A stretch of 64,000 nucleotides of DNA from Formicarius rufipectus (Eukaryota; Chordata; Aves; Passeriformes; Formicariidae), in NCBI GenBank assembly GCA_013399695.1, contig VXAU01002071.1, forward strand, positions 2,026,949-2,090,948, given 5' to 3'. Position numbers and translations under genes: made by a program. The notes beneath the pieces were generated by a model. The model ran no database searches. It was given only the letters and a program-made list of their open reading frames with translations, and was not told the DNA's origin. Of the stretch, positions 24,601-34,737 are shown in pieces; the stretch's first letter is position 1; every line of letters begins with the position of its first letter.

Positions 24601-27600
24601 AAAGAGATAAAACACCCCTGAAAATATGACCGTTTCTTCCATCAAGCCTAATTTAGTGCAATGCAGTCCCTGCACTTGTGGCCTTTAAAGTTCCTGACAT
24701 GTCCCTGCCTCACTGTGCCCCATCCCCAAAATAAAAACTAAACTTTGCTCCAGCCAAATTCAGCTCCTGCTGCACCGAAGAGCCAGGAGTGAGTACCAGG
24801 GAAACTCCTGGTGCTGGTTTGTGTTAGAGAACTATTGGATTTGATCTCGGCTCGCTGCATTTTCATGACCCAGATCCTGTTCATATGAGCTGCAAAAAGT
24901 AATTCAGCAAATCTTGGTATCTAAGATTAAAATGGGATGATGTTTATTTGCCTGGAGGAAAACAACAGCAGGGAAATACTGGCAGTTCTCACAGAAATAG
25001 CTGCTCTGCCCTCATCCCTGATGTCTTTTACCAGCAGCTGCATGTGCCTGTGGTGACCCCCCCAGATTCCACCTGAAATCCCTGGAGTTCCCCTTGATCC
25101 TTCTGAAGAACATGCCTGACAAGGAGCCAGATCTGTTCTGCAGGAGGGCACTGAAATGAGCCTTAGGTGGATGTAAGATCCCATCATCATCATCATTATT
25201 TATGACAACTCCATGCACCAGACTTGCTGGGAAAAATCCAAGACTTGGCCAGTTAATAAAGCAACAAAGAGGATTCTGCTGCTCCAAAGACTTGCTACTT
25301 GTTGATAACTTGCCATCCAGCTTTTTTTGTTCCAAAGGGAAAATGAATGTGCAGGGTGCTTGGAGTCAGTTTTGGTGGTGAATCTGTCACTGTCTCTGCT
25401 GGTATCAATGGCCCTTTCACCGTCCTGGGCTTCAATGCCCAGAGCACAAACAGAGTTTCCATGGCAGTGTAAACACAAACACAGCCCACACTCCAGAGAG
25501 TGACTCACACGTGCTGCAGAGCAGAGAGACACTTCCCTGTCTTAACCCCAACACATCTGGGAGAGGAGGATGAGATTATCTCACTTTAAAGACATTCTAG
25601 AAATATTATGTAAACCAAGAATTGCTCTGAATAATTCCTTGCCTTGGCAGAGCTGAAAGACAAATCCTTTGAAGGTGAAGGAATAAGACAAGTGCCTGTT
25701 TCCAGTAGCAATGTTCAAATCTATAATGATTGTATTCTTAAATATAGACACAACCTGACAGTTCTGGAAGCTGATACAAATTCTCTGTGAGAGGTTTATC
25801 TCAGTCTTTTGAGGAGAATTTAACTGTTATAAATAAGTAGTAAGTTCATAACAAAAGAAAGAGATGGGTAAGTCTGCGGGGACTGCTTAGTACTGGTACT
25901 TAGTCTGGTGTTGCACGTGTTAGCCTGAAATAGTGTGAAACAGTGAGAACCTGACCTTGAGTATCAGCAGCATCACCTCACAAGTGTCCTGGAATGTCAT
26001 TTATCCAAAGCTGATGTATTGATAGTCCAGTCTTGGAGAAGAATGAATCTAGGACGGAATTAAAATCAAATCCATGATGTGCATTTTGTAACAGGGAGAA
26101 AAAGGGGGTGAGCACTGTCTTGGAGGAATAAAACATGCTCGCAGTGTGTGTGGGAGGAAGAGTTTTCCCTAGCAAGATTTTCTAGGTCCCAAAACGTTGA
26201 GGTTTTTATGACCCCCAAGCTAAGGAGTTTATATCCCTTCATAAGAACCTGTTATTTTTATAACACTCCATCTCTGAAGGATGTCTCACTCTTTTACTAA
26301 CCTAAATCCTCTCCCAGGATCTATTCTGCCTGCAGAGTAGTCAGATTAAATGCCAAGATTTCCAAAGGTTGCTCTGAGCAGGAATGCTTCCTTCGGATCT
26401 TCCTGCAGGCAAAAGCAAAGCAATGTCATGGCAAAACTGCAGATTCCTCCTGGCTGGGCTGACATGTGACAAGGGGAAGTCAGTGTTTGGGAGTCACTGA
26501 GGTAAAGCAAGGCCTGAAGGGTGAGGATTGCTATTTATACAGTGACTCATGGCAGAGCACACAATTCACAGCTTACAACAAAGTTGGGGGCAGTAGCAGT
26601 GAAGATATACTACAGGAATAAGGGTTAAAACAAAACCTTCCATGAGATGAACTGCTAGAGCTGCAGGATCCTGCCCCAAATCTGACACAGCCCCCCAAGG
26701 GAGGGCCAAAGCAGAGGGAGAGGGACAATAAATCTGTCAGTCGTGGTTGCAAAGGCTGTCTCATCACACAGGCAGTGGGCTGGAGTCTGTCGGGCCTCAA
26801 CATCTGAAGCCAAATAAACACCTACAAACTGCAGCATCTTTCTCAGTGAAGGAGAAGCTCTGAATGTGCCATTAACGCGCTGCAGGGAGCAGTGTCTGTC
26901 TCCAAATTACCCCGTGTGTGAAACCCCGGGGGAGAAAAGGAGCAAGTGAGAAACACAGAGAGGGGCAGCAGTTCCCGGCTGTGGCTCTCGGGGGCTGATC
27001 TGCCACCTCTTTGCTGCCCTTCCCCCCTGGGAACAGTCACTTGTGAGTGCTCGTCGATGTCTGTTCAAATCACATCAATTTGAAAGGGTTCCGAGAGGCT
27101 GTATTTAATCAAATGGTTGTGATGTCCAGGTGCCTTTGTCTGTCTCCTTTCCCAGATTTATCCAGACATAATTATCTCATGTTGGATTCTCACATCCCCT
27201 CGAGGACTAATGAGAATATTCACTTAATAAGTGAAAAATAAATGAAACCAAGAATGCCTGTACATCCTTTGTGCCCTGGTCTGTCCCCACTCGGTGAGCT
27301 CTCCAAACTGGAACTCTTTGTCCTGCAGGGCCCCACTGTTGCTCACTCAGGAAAATATCATAATACTAAAAATTAACAACTGAATAGAATCTGACTGACT
27401 CTCCTCCCGCATGGGGAACGTAAACATGAGGAATTTCAAAGGCGTGACCGAGCCTGTGATACACCAAAAGGCATTAAAATTCATTCAGGCTGCCTGGCAC
27501 TGCCAGAAGAACGACACAGTCTATGTGGTGGTGCAGGAGGTCTTTCAAACCAACCCTGTTTTTCAAACAAACCTGAATGGAAACTGCATGTCCACAGCCC

Positions 27601-27879
27601 CTGAACTGCTACAATAAAAGTGGATATTTGCCCTAATGAAAGCTGATATTCACAAAACCTCCCACGATTTAAAGTAAGTGCTCTGCAGAGGGGAGCAACG
27701 CACAGCCAGACTGACACATCGGGCCTGGCCAATTTGACACCAAACATGCGTGTTAAGGTTGTTCATGGAGGGGGTGGTTGCCCCACCAAACCACTGAGCA
27801 CCCTCCGAGTGGGTTTATTGAGTACCCTGCCCTTTAAACCTTTATTCCCGTGCGCTGCATCCTCTCCTCGTCACAAAGG
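21641..27879. other. intergenic stretch between INKA2 and DDX20
   Basis: The DNA is AT-rich with scattered short frames on both strands. None shows protein family features or exon structure. One CR1 fragment (23243-23383) and short runs such as an (ATC)n near 25183 are the only repeats recognised. If the two promoters are placed correctly, INKA2 and DDX20 are transcribed away from each other across this space. Confidence 0.55.
23243..23383 (+). mobile_element. CR1 LINE 3'-end fragment
   Basis: The sense CR1 tail reads 'gtcccaggccaggttggaca', then 'gggctggtgggaggtgtccctgcc', 'ctttaaggtcccttccaaccca', and ends with the typical 'attctatgattcc' terminal motif. The intact 3' terminus indicates a normal, 5'-truncated insertion. 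Confidence 0.9.
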
Positions 27880-27985
27880 CCGTGGCCACCGCACAGGCAG
27901 CGCAGGGTGGGCCTTTGGGGGCGACTGCCCTGGGGAGGGGGCCCGGGGTGGGGTGGGCGATGGGGAGCGCCCCATCCCACTGGCT

Positions 27986-28059
27986 GTTCCCGGTGGGTGT
28001 TTGTTCCCGATGAGCGTTTGTTCCCGGTGGGTGTTCCCGGTGGGTGTTTGTTCCTGGTG
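27986..28059. repeat. 17-bp tandem repeat upstream of DDX20
   Basis: About four to five units of gttcccggtgggtgttt are present, one of them shortened to 13 bases and the last truncated. The array lies inside the promoter CpG island, about 120-190 bases upstream of the start codon. Confidence 0.9.
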
Positions 28060-28098
28060 TCACCGCCCGCTCTGGACGCGCCTCCCCCTCAGGCTCCG

Positions 28099-28108
28099 CC
28101 GCCATTTT
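28099..28108 (-). promoter_or_regulatory. DDX20: YY1-like motif (CCGCCATTTT)
   Basis: This is the reverse complement of AAAATGGCGG, the YY1 core common just downstream of start sites in housekeeping genes. It sits about 70 bases upstream of the DDX20 start codon. Confidence 0.5.
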
Positions 28109-28115
28109 GACGCCC

Positions 28116-28123
28116 TTACGTCA
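28116..28123 (+). promoter_or_regulatory. DDX20: CRE/ATF-like site (TTACGTCA)
   Basis: This near-palindromic ATF/CREB-type octamer is followed within a few bases by ATGACG, a second half-site. It is placed about 55 bases upstream of the start codon. Confidence 0.5.
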
Positions 28124-28175
28124 AAATGACGCGAGATGTGCGGCGGTGCCGCGCCGGGCGCGCTCCGCCCCTGCC

Positions 28176-28186
28176 AAGATGGCGGC
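28176..28186 (+). promoter_or_regulatory. DDX20: YY1-like motif overlapping the DDX20 start codon
   Basis: AAGATGGCGGC matches the classic YY1 consensus and includes the ATG itself, a known arrangement in CpG promoters of translation and RNA-processing genes. It also provides a purine at -3 and G at +4 for initiation. Confidence 0.55.
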
Positions 28187-28368
28187 GCCCATGGAGGCGC
28201 CGGGCCCGCGGCGCTTCCGCACCCGCGATGTGCTGATGCCCGATGGGCCCTCCGACTTCGGGTCTCTGCTGCTGTCGCCGCCCGTGCTGGCGGGGCTGGA
28301 GGCCGCCGGCTTCCTCCGGCCGTCCCCGGTGCAGCTGAAGGCCATCCCGCTGGGGCGCTGCGGGCTGG
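28179..28368 (+). CDS. DDX20: DDX20 coding exon 1
   Basis: Codes residues 1-63 plus the first base of codon 64. It carries the Q motif (aromatic residue, then P-S-P-V-Q) that contacts adenine. The donor is G|gtgagc. The N-terminal 35 residues are Ala/Pro/Arg-rich and variable between species. Confidence 0.95.
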
Positions 28369-31300
28369 GTGAGCGGCCGGGTCGGGAGCGGGGCTGGGGG
28401 TACCTCCGGGAACAGAGCCCCGAGACACCCCAGGGAACAAATCCCCGGGACACTCTCGGGACACCTTTGGGACATCCCCAGGGACACTCTCGAGGCACCC
28501 CAGGGACACCCCAGGGATACCCCTGTGATCAAATCCCCGGGAACACCCCTGGGACACGCCCGGGACCCTCCGTGGGGCACCTCTGGGACAGACCACGGAA
28601 CTGCACCCCAGAACTCCTCCAGGATACCCCTGGGACCATCTTCGCCCCCACCCAGGACTTCCCCGGGACACCCCCGGGACCCCCCTCAGGACATCCCCCG
28701 GGACCCCCCTCNTGTGCAGATCTCATCGTCCAGGCTAAATCCGGCACGGGCAAGACGTGCGTGTTCGCCACCATCGCCCTGGAGGCGGTGCTGCTGGAGA
28801 GCCCCGCCACGCAGGTGGGTCCCTCCCACCCCCCCCGGGACACAAACCCCCTCCTTCCAGGGGGAAAAGGGCGCTGAGGCCCCCCCGAGCCCTCGGGCTG
28901 AGTCCCTGTCCCTGCAGATCCTGGTGCTGGCTCCCACCAGGGAGATCGCCGTGCAGATCCACGCTGTGATCGCCACCATAGGGATCAGGATGGAGGGCCT
29001 GGAATGCCACGTGTTCATCGGGGGGACCCCCCTGAGCCAGGACAGGAGCAGGCTGAGGAAGTGCCACATAGCTGTGGGCTCCCCAGGTGGGCAAGAGTTC
29101 CGTGGTGGTTCGCGTTTGGGTGAAACCTTCACAGGACAATGATTGGGGCTTGTGAAATTGGGGTTGGGTTCTTTTGTTTTCATGTTTTTGAGGTTCTCTT
29201 TGCTCTTTTCCTTCTGTGCAGGTCGAATCAAGCAGCTCATCGAGTTGGACTACCTGAACACAGCCAGCATCCGGCTCTTCATCCTCGATGAGGCAGACAA
29301 GCTCCTGGAGGAAGGCAGCTTCCAGGAGCAAATCAAGTAGGAAAAACCACTTCTCTCATGCAGTTCTCAATGGCTTAGATTCATTGTTGCTAATCATTGC
29401 CATGGTTTTGTCTTGCAGTTGGATTTACTCCTCCCTCCCTGTCAATAAGCAGATGTTGGCTGTGTCAGCCACGTACCCCGAGTCCTTGGCTCGTGCCCTG
29501 ACCAGGTACATGAGGGAGCCAACCTTTGTGAGGCTGAACCCCACTGATCCCAGCCTCCTTGGTGAGTCAGCCCGGCAGTGATGCTTCTACCAGCACATTC
29601 AGGGGACGATACTAAAAGTAAAATATATCCCTTTGAAGTTCATGGGTTTTCATAATTTCACTCCATAGCTGAGTGGTTTAGTTTAGGAAGTGTTGATTCC
29701 CAGTGAACCTTCTAGTGGAAGGTGCCCATGGCACAAGGTGGAAAGGGATGGTCTTTATAGTCCTTTCCCACCCAAACCATCCTGTGATTCAGTGAATTTA
29801 AAACATCAGTGAGAAATGCAACTCTGTTTTTTTCTACCCATTCAAAAAATATTTCAGCTTTTTAAGAATAATCTCTTCTGTAGTTTTTCCTTCAGCTGCA
29901 GTGACACATGTCTACACAGCACTGGACATGTTAAGGCAGCCCTTACTGTGGTTTTTTGGTTTCTTTCTCAGGGCTGAAGCAGTACTACAAAATTGTGAAT
30001 TCCCATCCACTTCCACATAAAACATTTGAGGAAAAAACTCAGCACCTGCAGGAGCTGTTCAGCAGGATCCCATTCAATCAAGCCTTGGTCTTCTCAAATC
30101 TGCACAGCAGGTAATCAGTCTGAAATAAAACCTGGAAAAAGCTTGTTTGAAAGTAGTGGGTGTAATGTCCTGTCAGGCATAAATTTGGATATCAATGAAT
30201 TTATGGCCATGGATAAATTTATGGGACCTGAAAGGTCTCAGAGCAACAGATCTGAAGTACAGCCTGAGGAATGCTGTGTGAAGTACTGAAAACACAGGAA
30301 TGCAGTTTTGGAATGCAACCCTTGGCTGTTGAGAGTAGCCTGGTGTTAAGGAATGCACAGAGGTTGGCAGGCCTGTGGTTTTATTTCCAATTTTCCTTGT
30401 GTGTATTCCCTCAGGGCTCAACATCTGGCTGAAATCCTGACAGCCAGAGGCTTTCCTGCAGAGTGCATTTCAGGTGAGTCCATTCAGAACTTCTGCTGAG
30501 TCTCTTCTGCTCTATTCTATTGCACTTGTGCATAAATGTGATCTAAAATAGGAAAATTAGTCATAGATCTTTGTGTGGGCTCTGATTAAATAGCTAAGAA
30601 TAGCATTTGAATCTGTGTGAGTCTCTTGAGACTTAGTGTAACATTTAATTAATATTTAACTTTCCTGTTTTGACATTTGTTTGAGGGTCATTCTTATGAA
30701 TGCATGGGTTTATTTGCAAAGAGAGAGTTCACTCACCATTGCAGGTCGAAGTTGTGTTTCTTTGGATGCAGGTGTTGAACTGAAATCTTTATTTCTGGGT
30801 TCTCTGAAACAGCTGAATGATGTTTATTAGAAACCTTGAATTTTTACTTCAGCTTCCATGGCTTGTGTGTTTAAAATACATCTCAAGTCAGTGTTGTTCA
30901 TGTGGGTTAAGTATTTGCAGAATTGAGTTCTGTTTAAAAACAATAGAATTCTTTTTGTAGTGCATTACCTTCTTTTTCAAGTGTTGTTTGTTCCTTGTTT
31001 ACTCATTTAGAGATTTTTCTCAACCTCATTTTTGGTCTCATCCACAGTTTCACAGAGCAGGTTTTAAGGGGTATAAAGCTGAAGGATGTCATCTGTTTCT
31101 AATTTTCACCTTTCCAGGCAACATGAATCAGAACCAACGACTTGATGCAATGGCCAAATTAAAGCAGTTCCATTGTCGGGTCCTGATTTCCACAGACTTG
31201 GTGAGTTTTTGCTGCTTTCAAACCAGCTCTTGACAGATTTTATTTCAGGTGTGTTACCTGCTATGCAAATTTTACAGCACACAGGAGTATTGCACATAAA

Positions 31301-34204
31301 GTTACTTCAGAGAATTAGCTTTGACTTGGAACTGAACATAAATGTGCTGATAAAGCTCCCTGAGACTGTGGGACTTGTTTTCACTGGGAAGCTTAGAAGT
31401 TGTTTCCCATTCCTCATCTGGCTGCCCATTGCAGGAGACTGGAATGAGATGATATTTAAGGTCTCACCCAGCACAAACCATTCTGTGATCTGGTTCAGAA
31501 ATTGTTTTTCATTTATCTGTTGCTTTGTTGATGCTTAGAAGTTCAAGGGACCTGAGAATTGTTTGCTTTGTGTGGGAGCTGTGGGGAGCGAGAGTTTGTT
31601 TCTCTAGTAAATGCTCTCAGTAGTGACATTGCAAACAGCTGAGCAGAGCAGTGGTTATGTTTGAGACACTCTCAGCTTTTTCATTGTTGAGGAATTATTT
31701 GGTGGATGGTTTGAGGTGCTGTCAGGAGAAGATGGCTCCATGCTGTCAGGATTGTTTGGTGCTGAGGGAGAGAAAAACCATGCTGGGCTTCTGTTTGATG
31801 TGTAGGAGGTAGAAGAAAAATGATCCCTGGATTTCATATCCCAGAGTAGTATGCCTATTTTCCCTGGAATACTGTAAAATGGCTGGAAAATTGTAGGTCC
31901 CTTATGGTGTATTCTAACAACTTAAAGTTACCCCCTGAGTTGTGTGTTGTGGGTACCAGATGGGGTGGGAGTAACCCGAGGAGGTCAGACCAGATGACCC
32001 CGCTGTGATCCCACCCCACCTCACCCATCCCATGGGTCTGGATTTATTAAAACTCTGTTCAGCACCTTCAGTTGTCACTCCCCTTCTTTCCCCCTCTCAT
32101 TCTCTCAAGACGTCTCGTGGAATTGATGCTGAGAAGGTGAACCTGGTTGTCAACCTGGACGTTCCAGTGGACTGGGAGACCTACATGCACCGGATTGGCA
32201 GAGCGGGGCGCTTTGGTGAGAACCAAATCTGGCCTTGAGCAGCCTTGCCCTGCTCTGCTGGCTCTCCTGGGTGATTAATTCCTTCTGGTGTGTGTCACAG
32301 GCACTCTGGGTTTGGCTGTGACCTACTGCTGCCGTGGGGAGGAGGAGAACATGATGATGAAGATTGCTCAGAAGTGTAATCTGCAGCTTCTTCCTCTGCC
32401 AGGTGTGCTCTGTGCTTGGAATACAACTGGGGTTTGGTGGTTTTCTGGGATTCAGAGCTCCAGACAAGTCCACAGGGAGCTGATGTGTGGCTTCTCTGCT
32501 GGAGCTGCATTACTTTTCGTCCAGGTTCTTGACACTCTCTGCTGATGACTCCTTGTGTAGCTGCTGCAGTTTTGTGGAGCAGTAAAACATGATCTGTGTG
32601 GACAGGGAGGGGAACTCTGCATTCAGCAACTACATACCTGCTTGGACTTCCAGAAATCTAGTAGGAAACCTTTCTCAAGCTGGAAGATACAGCAGGGGAA
32701 GGAAGGAATGAATGATTGAAACAGCAGATCAGCTTCCCTTGCTTTGCCAGAAGCTGCTCTGCTGAAAGGTGGCATTTGCCTTCTTGTGTAAGTTCTAACT
32801 TAGTCTGGTCAAGTAGGATATGAAAAATAGATGAGAGATAATGCAGTGCTCTCTGTCTCATCAGCCTCCTGATGCCACCCAGGAAGGAGATGGTCTGGCT
32901 CTTTGAGCTCTTCCAAGAATTGCAGGAGTTGGTTTGGAGCTCTAATTCAGTGTCTGACCGTGCAGTTTTGTGCAGCTTTGCTTGGTTACTCATTTGAGTT
33001 CTGGGGGGAAGGATGCACTGAATTGAGAGCCTGCTTGTTTCCCTTCTGTGCAGAGCCAATACCCCCTGGAATGATGGGTCACTTTGAAGATGGGGAGGTA
33101 GAAGTTAAACCTGCTGTCCTTCCAGGACCTTTGGTGAATTGTGACACCACGTGTCCTAAACCAGAAGAACCCGCACTGCAGCCTGTCCAGAATGGTTTTC
33201 TAGAGGCACCTCAGCCTCTCTCTGATCTCCCAAGGGATAATTCTTCTGCAGAAAGGCCAAAGAAGTCTGTGAAGCAAAAGCAGTTAAAAAAGTGCACAAA
33301 TTCTGCAAATAAAGAGAAAAGTAGTAGAACCCTCCAAACTTCCAGATGTCACACAGAACAGAGGAATCAAGTCAAAACTGTCTCCAGAACAGATGGACAC
33401 CACAGCACTCAGGCTCCAGATGAGGAGGCCTTAAAAAAAAACCTTCCCAAAATTCCATGTTTATCTGCCTTCAAAAAACAGCTCATCAGTCCCTGGAGCT
33501 TCTCAGATTTTGTTGAAGACTATGAGTATTTCATCAAGGAAGGGTCAGAGAGAGAGGTGGAAATTTTAAGGAGCTATTCAGGCCCAGGAGAGCCACGTGA
33601 GCTCCCCAGAAATGGTGATGTGCAGTGGGAGGAGATGGAGCATCACACAGAGGCAGTAGCAAACAGGGACATGTGCGGAGACAGTGATGGTGCAGACAGT
33701 TCCAGGGATTCCTTCAGTAGCAGGGAGAATAACTCCTGCTTTGAAGCATTTTCCAGGCCGTCTTCTAATGGTAAGGAGAACAACTCCTGCTTTGAGGGGT
33801 TTTCAGACACACAGGAGAAAAATGCTGTCCCCACAAGGCAGAAGGGTCGTTCAGGCTTCTGTCCTCCACCAGAGAAGCCTCAGGAGCCAGCACGTGTCCC
33901 AAAGCAAAAGAAAGTGAAAAAGAAAGTTCTGAAGCAAAATGCTAAACAAAAGAAGAGCCACAACCATCAATTCTCTGGTCCTTCCACGAGGCAAACTGAA
34001 GAGGACTGGGCCTGCAGCTCCTGGGATGGGGCTCCATATGAGGACTGGAGTTATGAAGACTATTGGAAGTGTTACTATGAAGCCTGGCAAAGCTACTATG
34101 CAGCAGTGGCTCACTACAGGAGGAGTTCCAGGCAGTTCAGCTGGATGAAGGCCTACCAGGTCAACTCAGTCTATCTCCAGGAGCTGCTGAAAGGTGGGGA
34201 TTGA
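28179..34204 (+). CDS. DDX20: DDX20 / Gemin3 DEAD-box RNA helicase, complete gene (11 coding exons)
   Basis: Joined exons: 28179-28368, 28720-28814, 28918-29086, 29222-29336, 29419-29561, 29972-30110, 30415-30473, 31118-31200, 32110-32215, 32301-32402, 33054-34204. They total 2352 bases, or 783 residues plus stop; the human protein is about 824. All introns are GT-AG and phases agree. Motifs in order: Q motif about residues 44-57; Walker A AKSGTGKT 69-76; PTRE 101-104; DEAD 174-177; SAT 206-208; LVFSNL 276-281; STDLTSRGID 328-337; HRIGRAGR 358-365. After about 400 comes a low-complexity, Lys/Ser-rich tail ending in a Trp/Tyr-rich segment. In the family, Gemin3 is an ATP-dependent helicase of the SMN complex that assembles Sm rings on snRNAs; the C-terminal half binds SMN and other Gemins. 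The N-terminus is shorter than in human. A second Met at residue 5 is an alternative start. No catalytic residue is missing. Confidence 0.97.
28405..28712. repeat. GGGACACCCC-type minisatellite in DDX20 intron 1
   Basis: Irregular copies of a 10-15 base unit (gggacacccc, gggatacccc, gggacccccc) fill nearly all of the 351-base intron. An undetermined base lies at 28712, six bases before the acceptor AG. C-rich runs on this strand make the transcribed intron C-rich and the template strand G-rich. Confidence 0.9.
28720..28814 (+). CDS. DDX20: DDX20 coding exon 2
   Basis: Codes residues 64-95, including Walker A (AKSGTGKT), which binds the ATP phosphates. The acceptor tgtgcag directly follows the undetermined base at 28712. 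The donor is CAG|gtgggt. Confidence 0.95.
28918..29086 (+). CDS. DDX20: DDX20 coding exon 3
   Basis: Codes residues 96-151 plus part of 152, with motif Ia (APTREIA) and the GG/TPL motif Ib region. The acceptor is ccctgcag and the donor CCAG|gtgggc. The intron before it is only 103 bases, short even for a bird. Confidence 0.95.
29222..29336 (+). CDS. DDX20: DDX20 coding exon 4
   Basis: Codes through residue 189 with the Walker B box L-D-E-A-D at 173-177, the signature of the family. The donor, AA|gtagga, is weaker than its neighbours, but the next exon (TTGG...) restores Asn-Trp in frame. Confidence 0.95.
29419..29561 (+). CDS. DDX20: DDX20 coding exon 5
   Basis: Codes W-I-Y-S-S to S-L-L, including motif III (SAT, 206-208), which couples ATP hydrolysis to unwinding. 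The intron before it is 82 bases. The donor is G|gtgagt. Confidence 0.95.
29712..29790 (+). mobile_element. CR1 LINE fragment in DDX20 intron 5
   Basis: A diverged sense CR1 tail: 'ggtgcccatggca', then 'gatggtctttatagtccttt', then 'cccaaaccatcctgtgattc'. It has the same orientation as the gene. Confidence 0.75.
29972..30110 (+). CDS. DDX20: DDX20 coding exon 6
   Basis: Codes residues 239-283 plus two bases. It starts the second RecA-like domain and carries motif IV (LVFSNL). The acceptor is ttctcag and the donor AG|gtaatc. Confidence 0.95.
30415..30473 (+). CDS. DDX20: DDX20 coding exon 7
   Basis: A 59-base exon coding A-Q-H-L-A-E to C-I-S. Acceptor ccctcag, donor G|gtgagt. It is recognised by continuity of phase and by similarity to the Gemin3 helicase domain. 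Confidence 0.93.
31118..31200 (+). CDS. DDX20: DDX20 coding exon 8
   Basis: Codes G-N-M-N-Q-N-Q-R-L-D to V-L-I-S-T-D-L. It ends in phase 0 within motif V, so motif V is split by the following 909-base intron. Confidence 0.95.
31421..31490 (+). mobile_element. CR1 LINE fragment in DDX20 intron 8
   Basis: A short sense CR1 tail: 'gagatgatatttaaggtctc', then 'agcacaaaccattctgtgatc'. It is old and diverged. Confidence 0.65.
32110..32215 (+). CDS. DDX20: DDX20 coding exon 9
   Basis: Codes residues 332-366: the T-S-R-G-I-D half of motif V and motif VI HRIGRAGR with the arginine finger. The acceptor is ctctcaag, an AAG rather than the usual CAG. Confidence 0.95.
32301..32402 (+). CDS. DDX20: DDX20 coding exon 10
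   Basis: Codes the end of the second RecA domain (T-L-G-L-A-V-T-Y-C-C to L-L-P-L-P). The donor G|gtgtgc is weak at +3 to +6, which bears on possible alternative use of downstream terminal exons. Confidence 0.95.
33054..34204 (+). CDS. DDX20: DDX20 coding exon 11 (terminal, C-terminal half)
   Basis: Codes residues 402-783 and the TGA. The region is hydrophilic and Ser/Lys-rich with low conservation, then a conserved segment around I-P-C-L-S-A-F...F-V-E-D-Y-E-Y-F-I-K-E-G. A 17-residue tandem duplication (E-N-N-S-C-F-E, residues 625 and 642) follows. It ends with a Trp/Tyr-rich block (Y-E-D-Y-W-K-C-Y-Y-E-A-W-Q-S-Y-Y-A-A). In human Gemin3 the C-terminal half mediates SMN and Gemin contacts. The acceptor is ttctgtgcag. 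The reading frame is also open about 150 bases upstream into intron 10, with no sign of coding there. Confidence 0.95.
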
Positions 34205-34425
34205 TGCCCTGATGCTGCTGTTGGGGACAGGCTGGTTGGTACCAGCAGTGGGCATGGTTTGTGGAAACAGTGCTGGTCTGAGGGACACTTGACAACCAGA
34301 CAGACATTGTTGAGGATTAAAGAAAAAAGGAGTCTTTCTATAAACAGCTGTGTCTTGGTAAATGTTTTACACGAGGTCAGTGATGCTGTTAGAAGTTGTT
34401 AATAAAAGGAAAAGAAAGACAGCTG
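34205..34425 (+). other. DDX20: DDX20 3' UTR (inferred)
   Basis: This is the stretch from the stop codon to just past the poly(A) signals ATTAAA (34316-34321) and AATAAA (34401-34406). The end is inferred from the signals. Confidence 0.6.
34401..34406 (+). terminator. DDX20: DDX20 poly(A) signal (AATAAA)
   Basis: A canonical hexamer about 200 bases after the stop codon. A variant ATTAAA lies 85 bases earlier at 34316-34321. Either could be used. Confidence 0.6.
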
Positions 34426-34544
34426 GATGCAGAGTTGGAATGTTTACAGTCCACAGTAAAGGAAGGGATGAGAAAAGGAGGCCATGTACATTTAGAGATG
34501 TCACTAAGGAGAAAATGCCAACTAATCCCAGTTGCATTTCTTGC

Positions 34545-34737
34545 AATCCCAGAATGGTTTAGGGTGGAAGGGACCTTAAAGCCCATCCCATCCCACCCCT
34601 GCCATGGGCAGGGACACCTCCCACCAGCTCAGGGTGCTCCGAGCTCTGTCCAACCTGGCCTGGGACACTGCCAGGGATGGGGCAGCCACAGCTCTGCCCA
34701 CCCTGTGCCAGGACCTGCCCACCCTCTTGCTTGAGTT
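34545..34737 (-). mobile_element. CR1 LINE 3'-end fragment
   Basis: Complement of a CR1 tail: 'atcccagaatggttt', 'ggtggaagggaccttaaagc', 'ccctgccatgggcaggga', 'cacctcccaccag', 'gtccaacctggcc', 'agggatggggcagccaca'. Well preserved. Confidence 0.92.

Larger units (their letters stand above)
27880..28380 (+). promoter_or_regulatory. DDX20: DDX20 CpG island promoter
   Basis: A CpG-rich block abruptly follows AT-rich DNA and runs through exon 1. It lacks a TATA box near the start. It holds a CRE/ATF-like TTACGTCA at 28116-28123 and two YY1-type motifs (28099-28108 reverse, 28176-28186 forward). This arrangement suits a ubiquitously expressed housekeeping gene. Confidence 0.75.

Noticed and set aside
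32903..33053. Open frame extending upstream of DDX20 exon 11
   Set aside because: It lies in intron 10. The acceptor ttctgtgcag at 33053 joins exon 10 in frame, and homology to Gemin3 begins after it.
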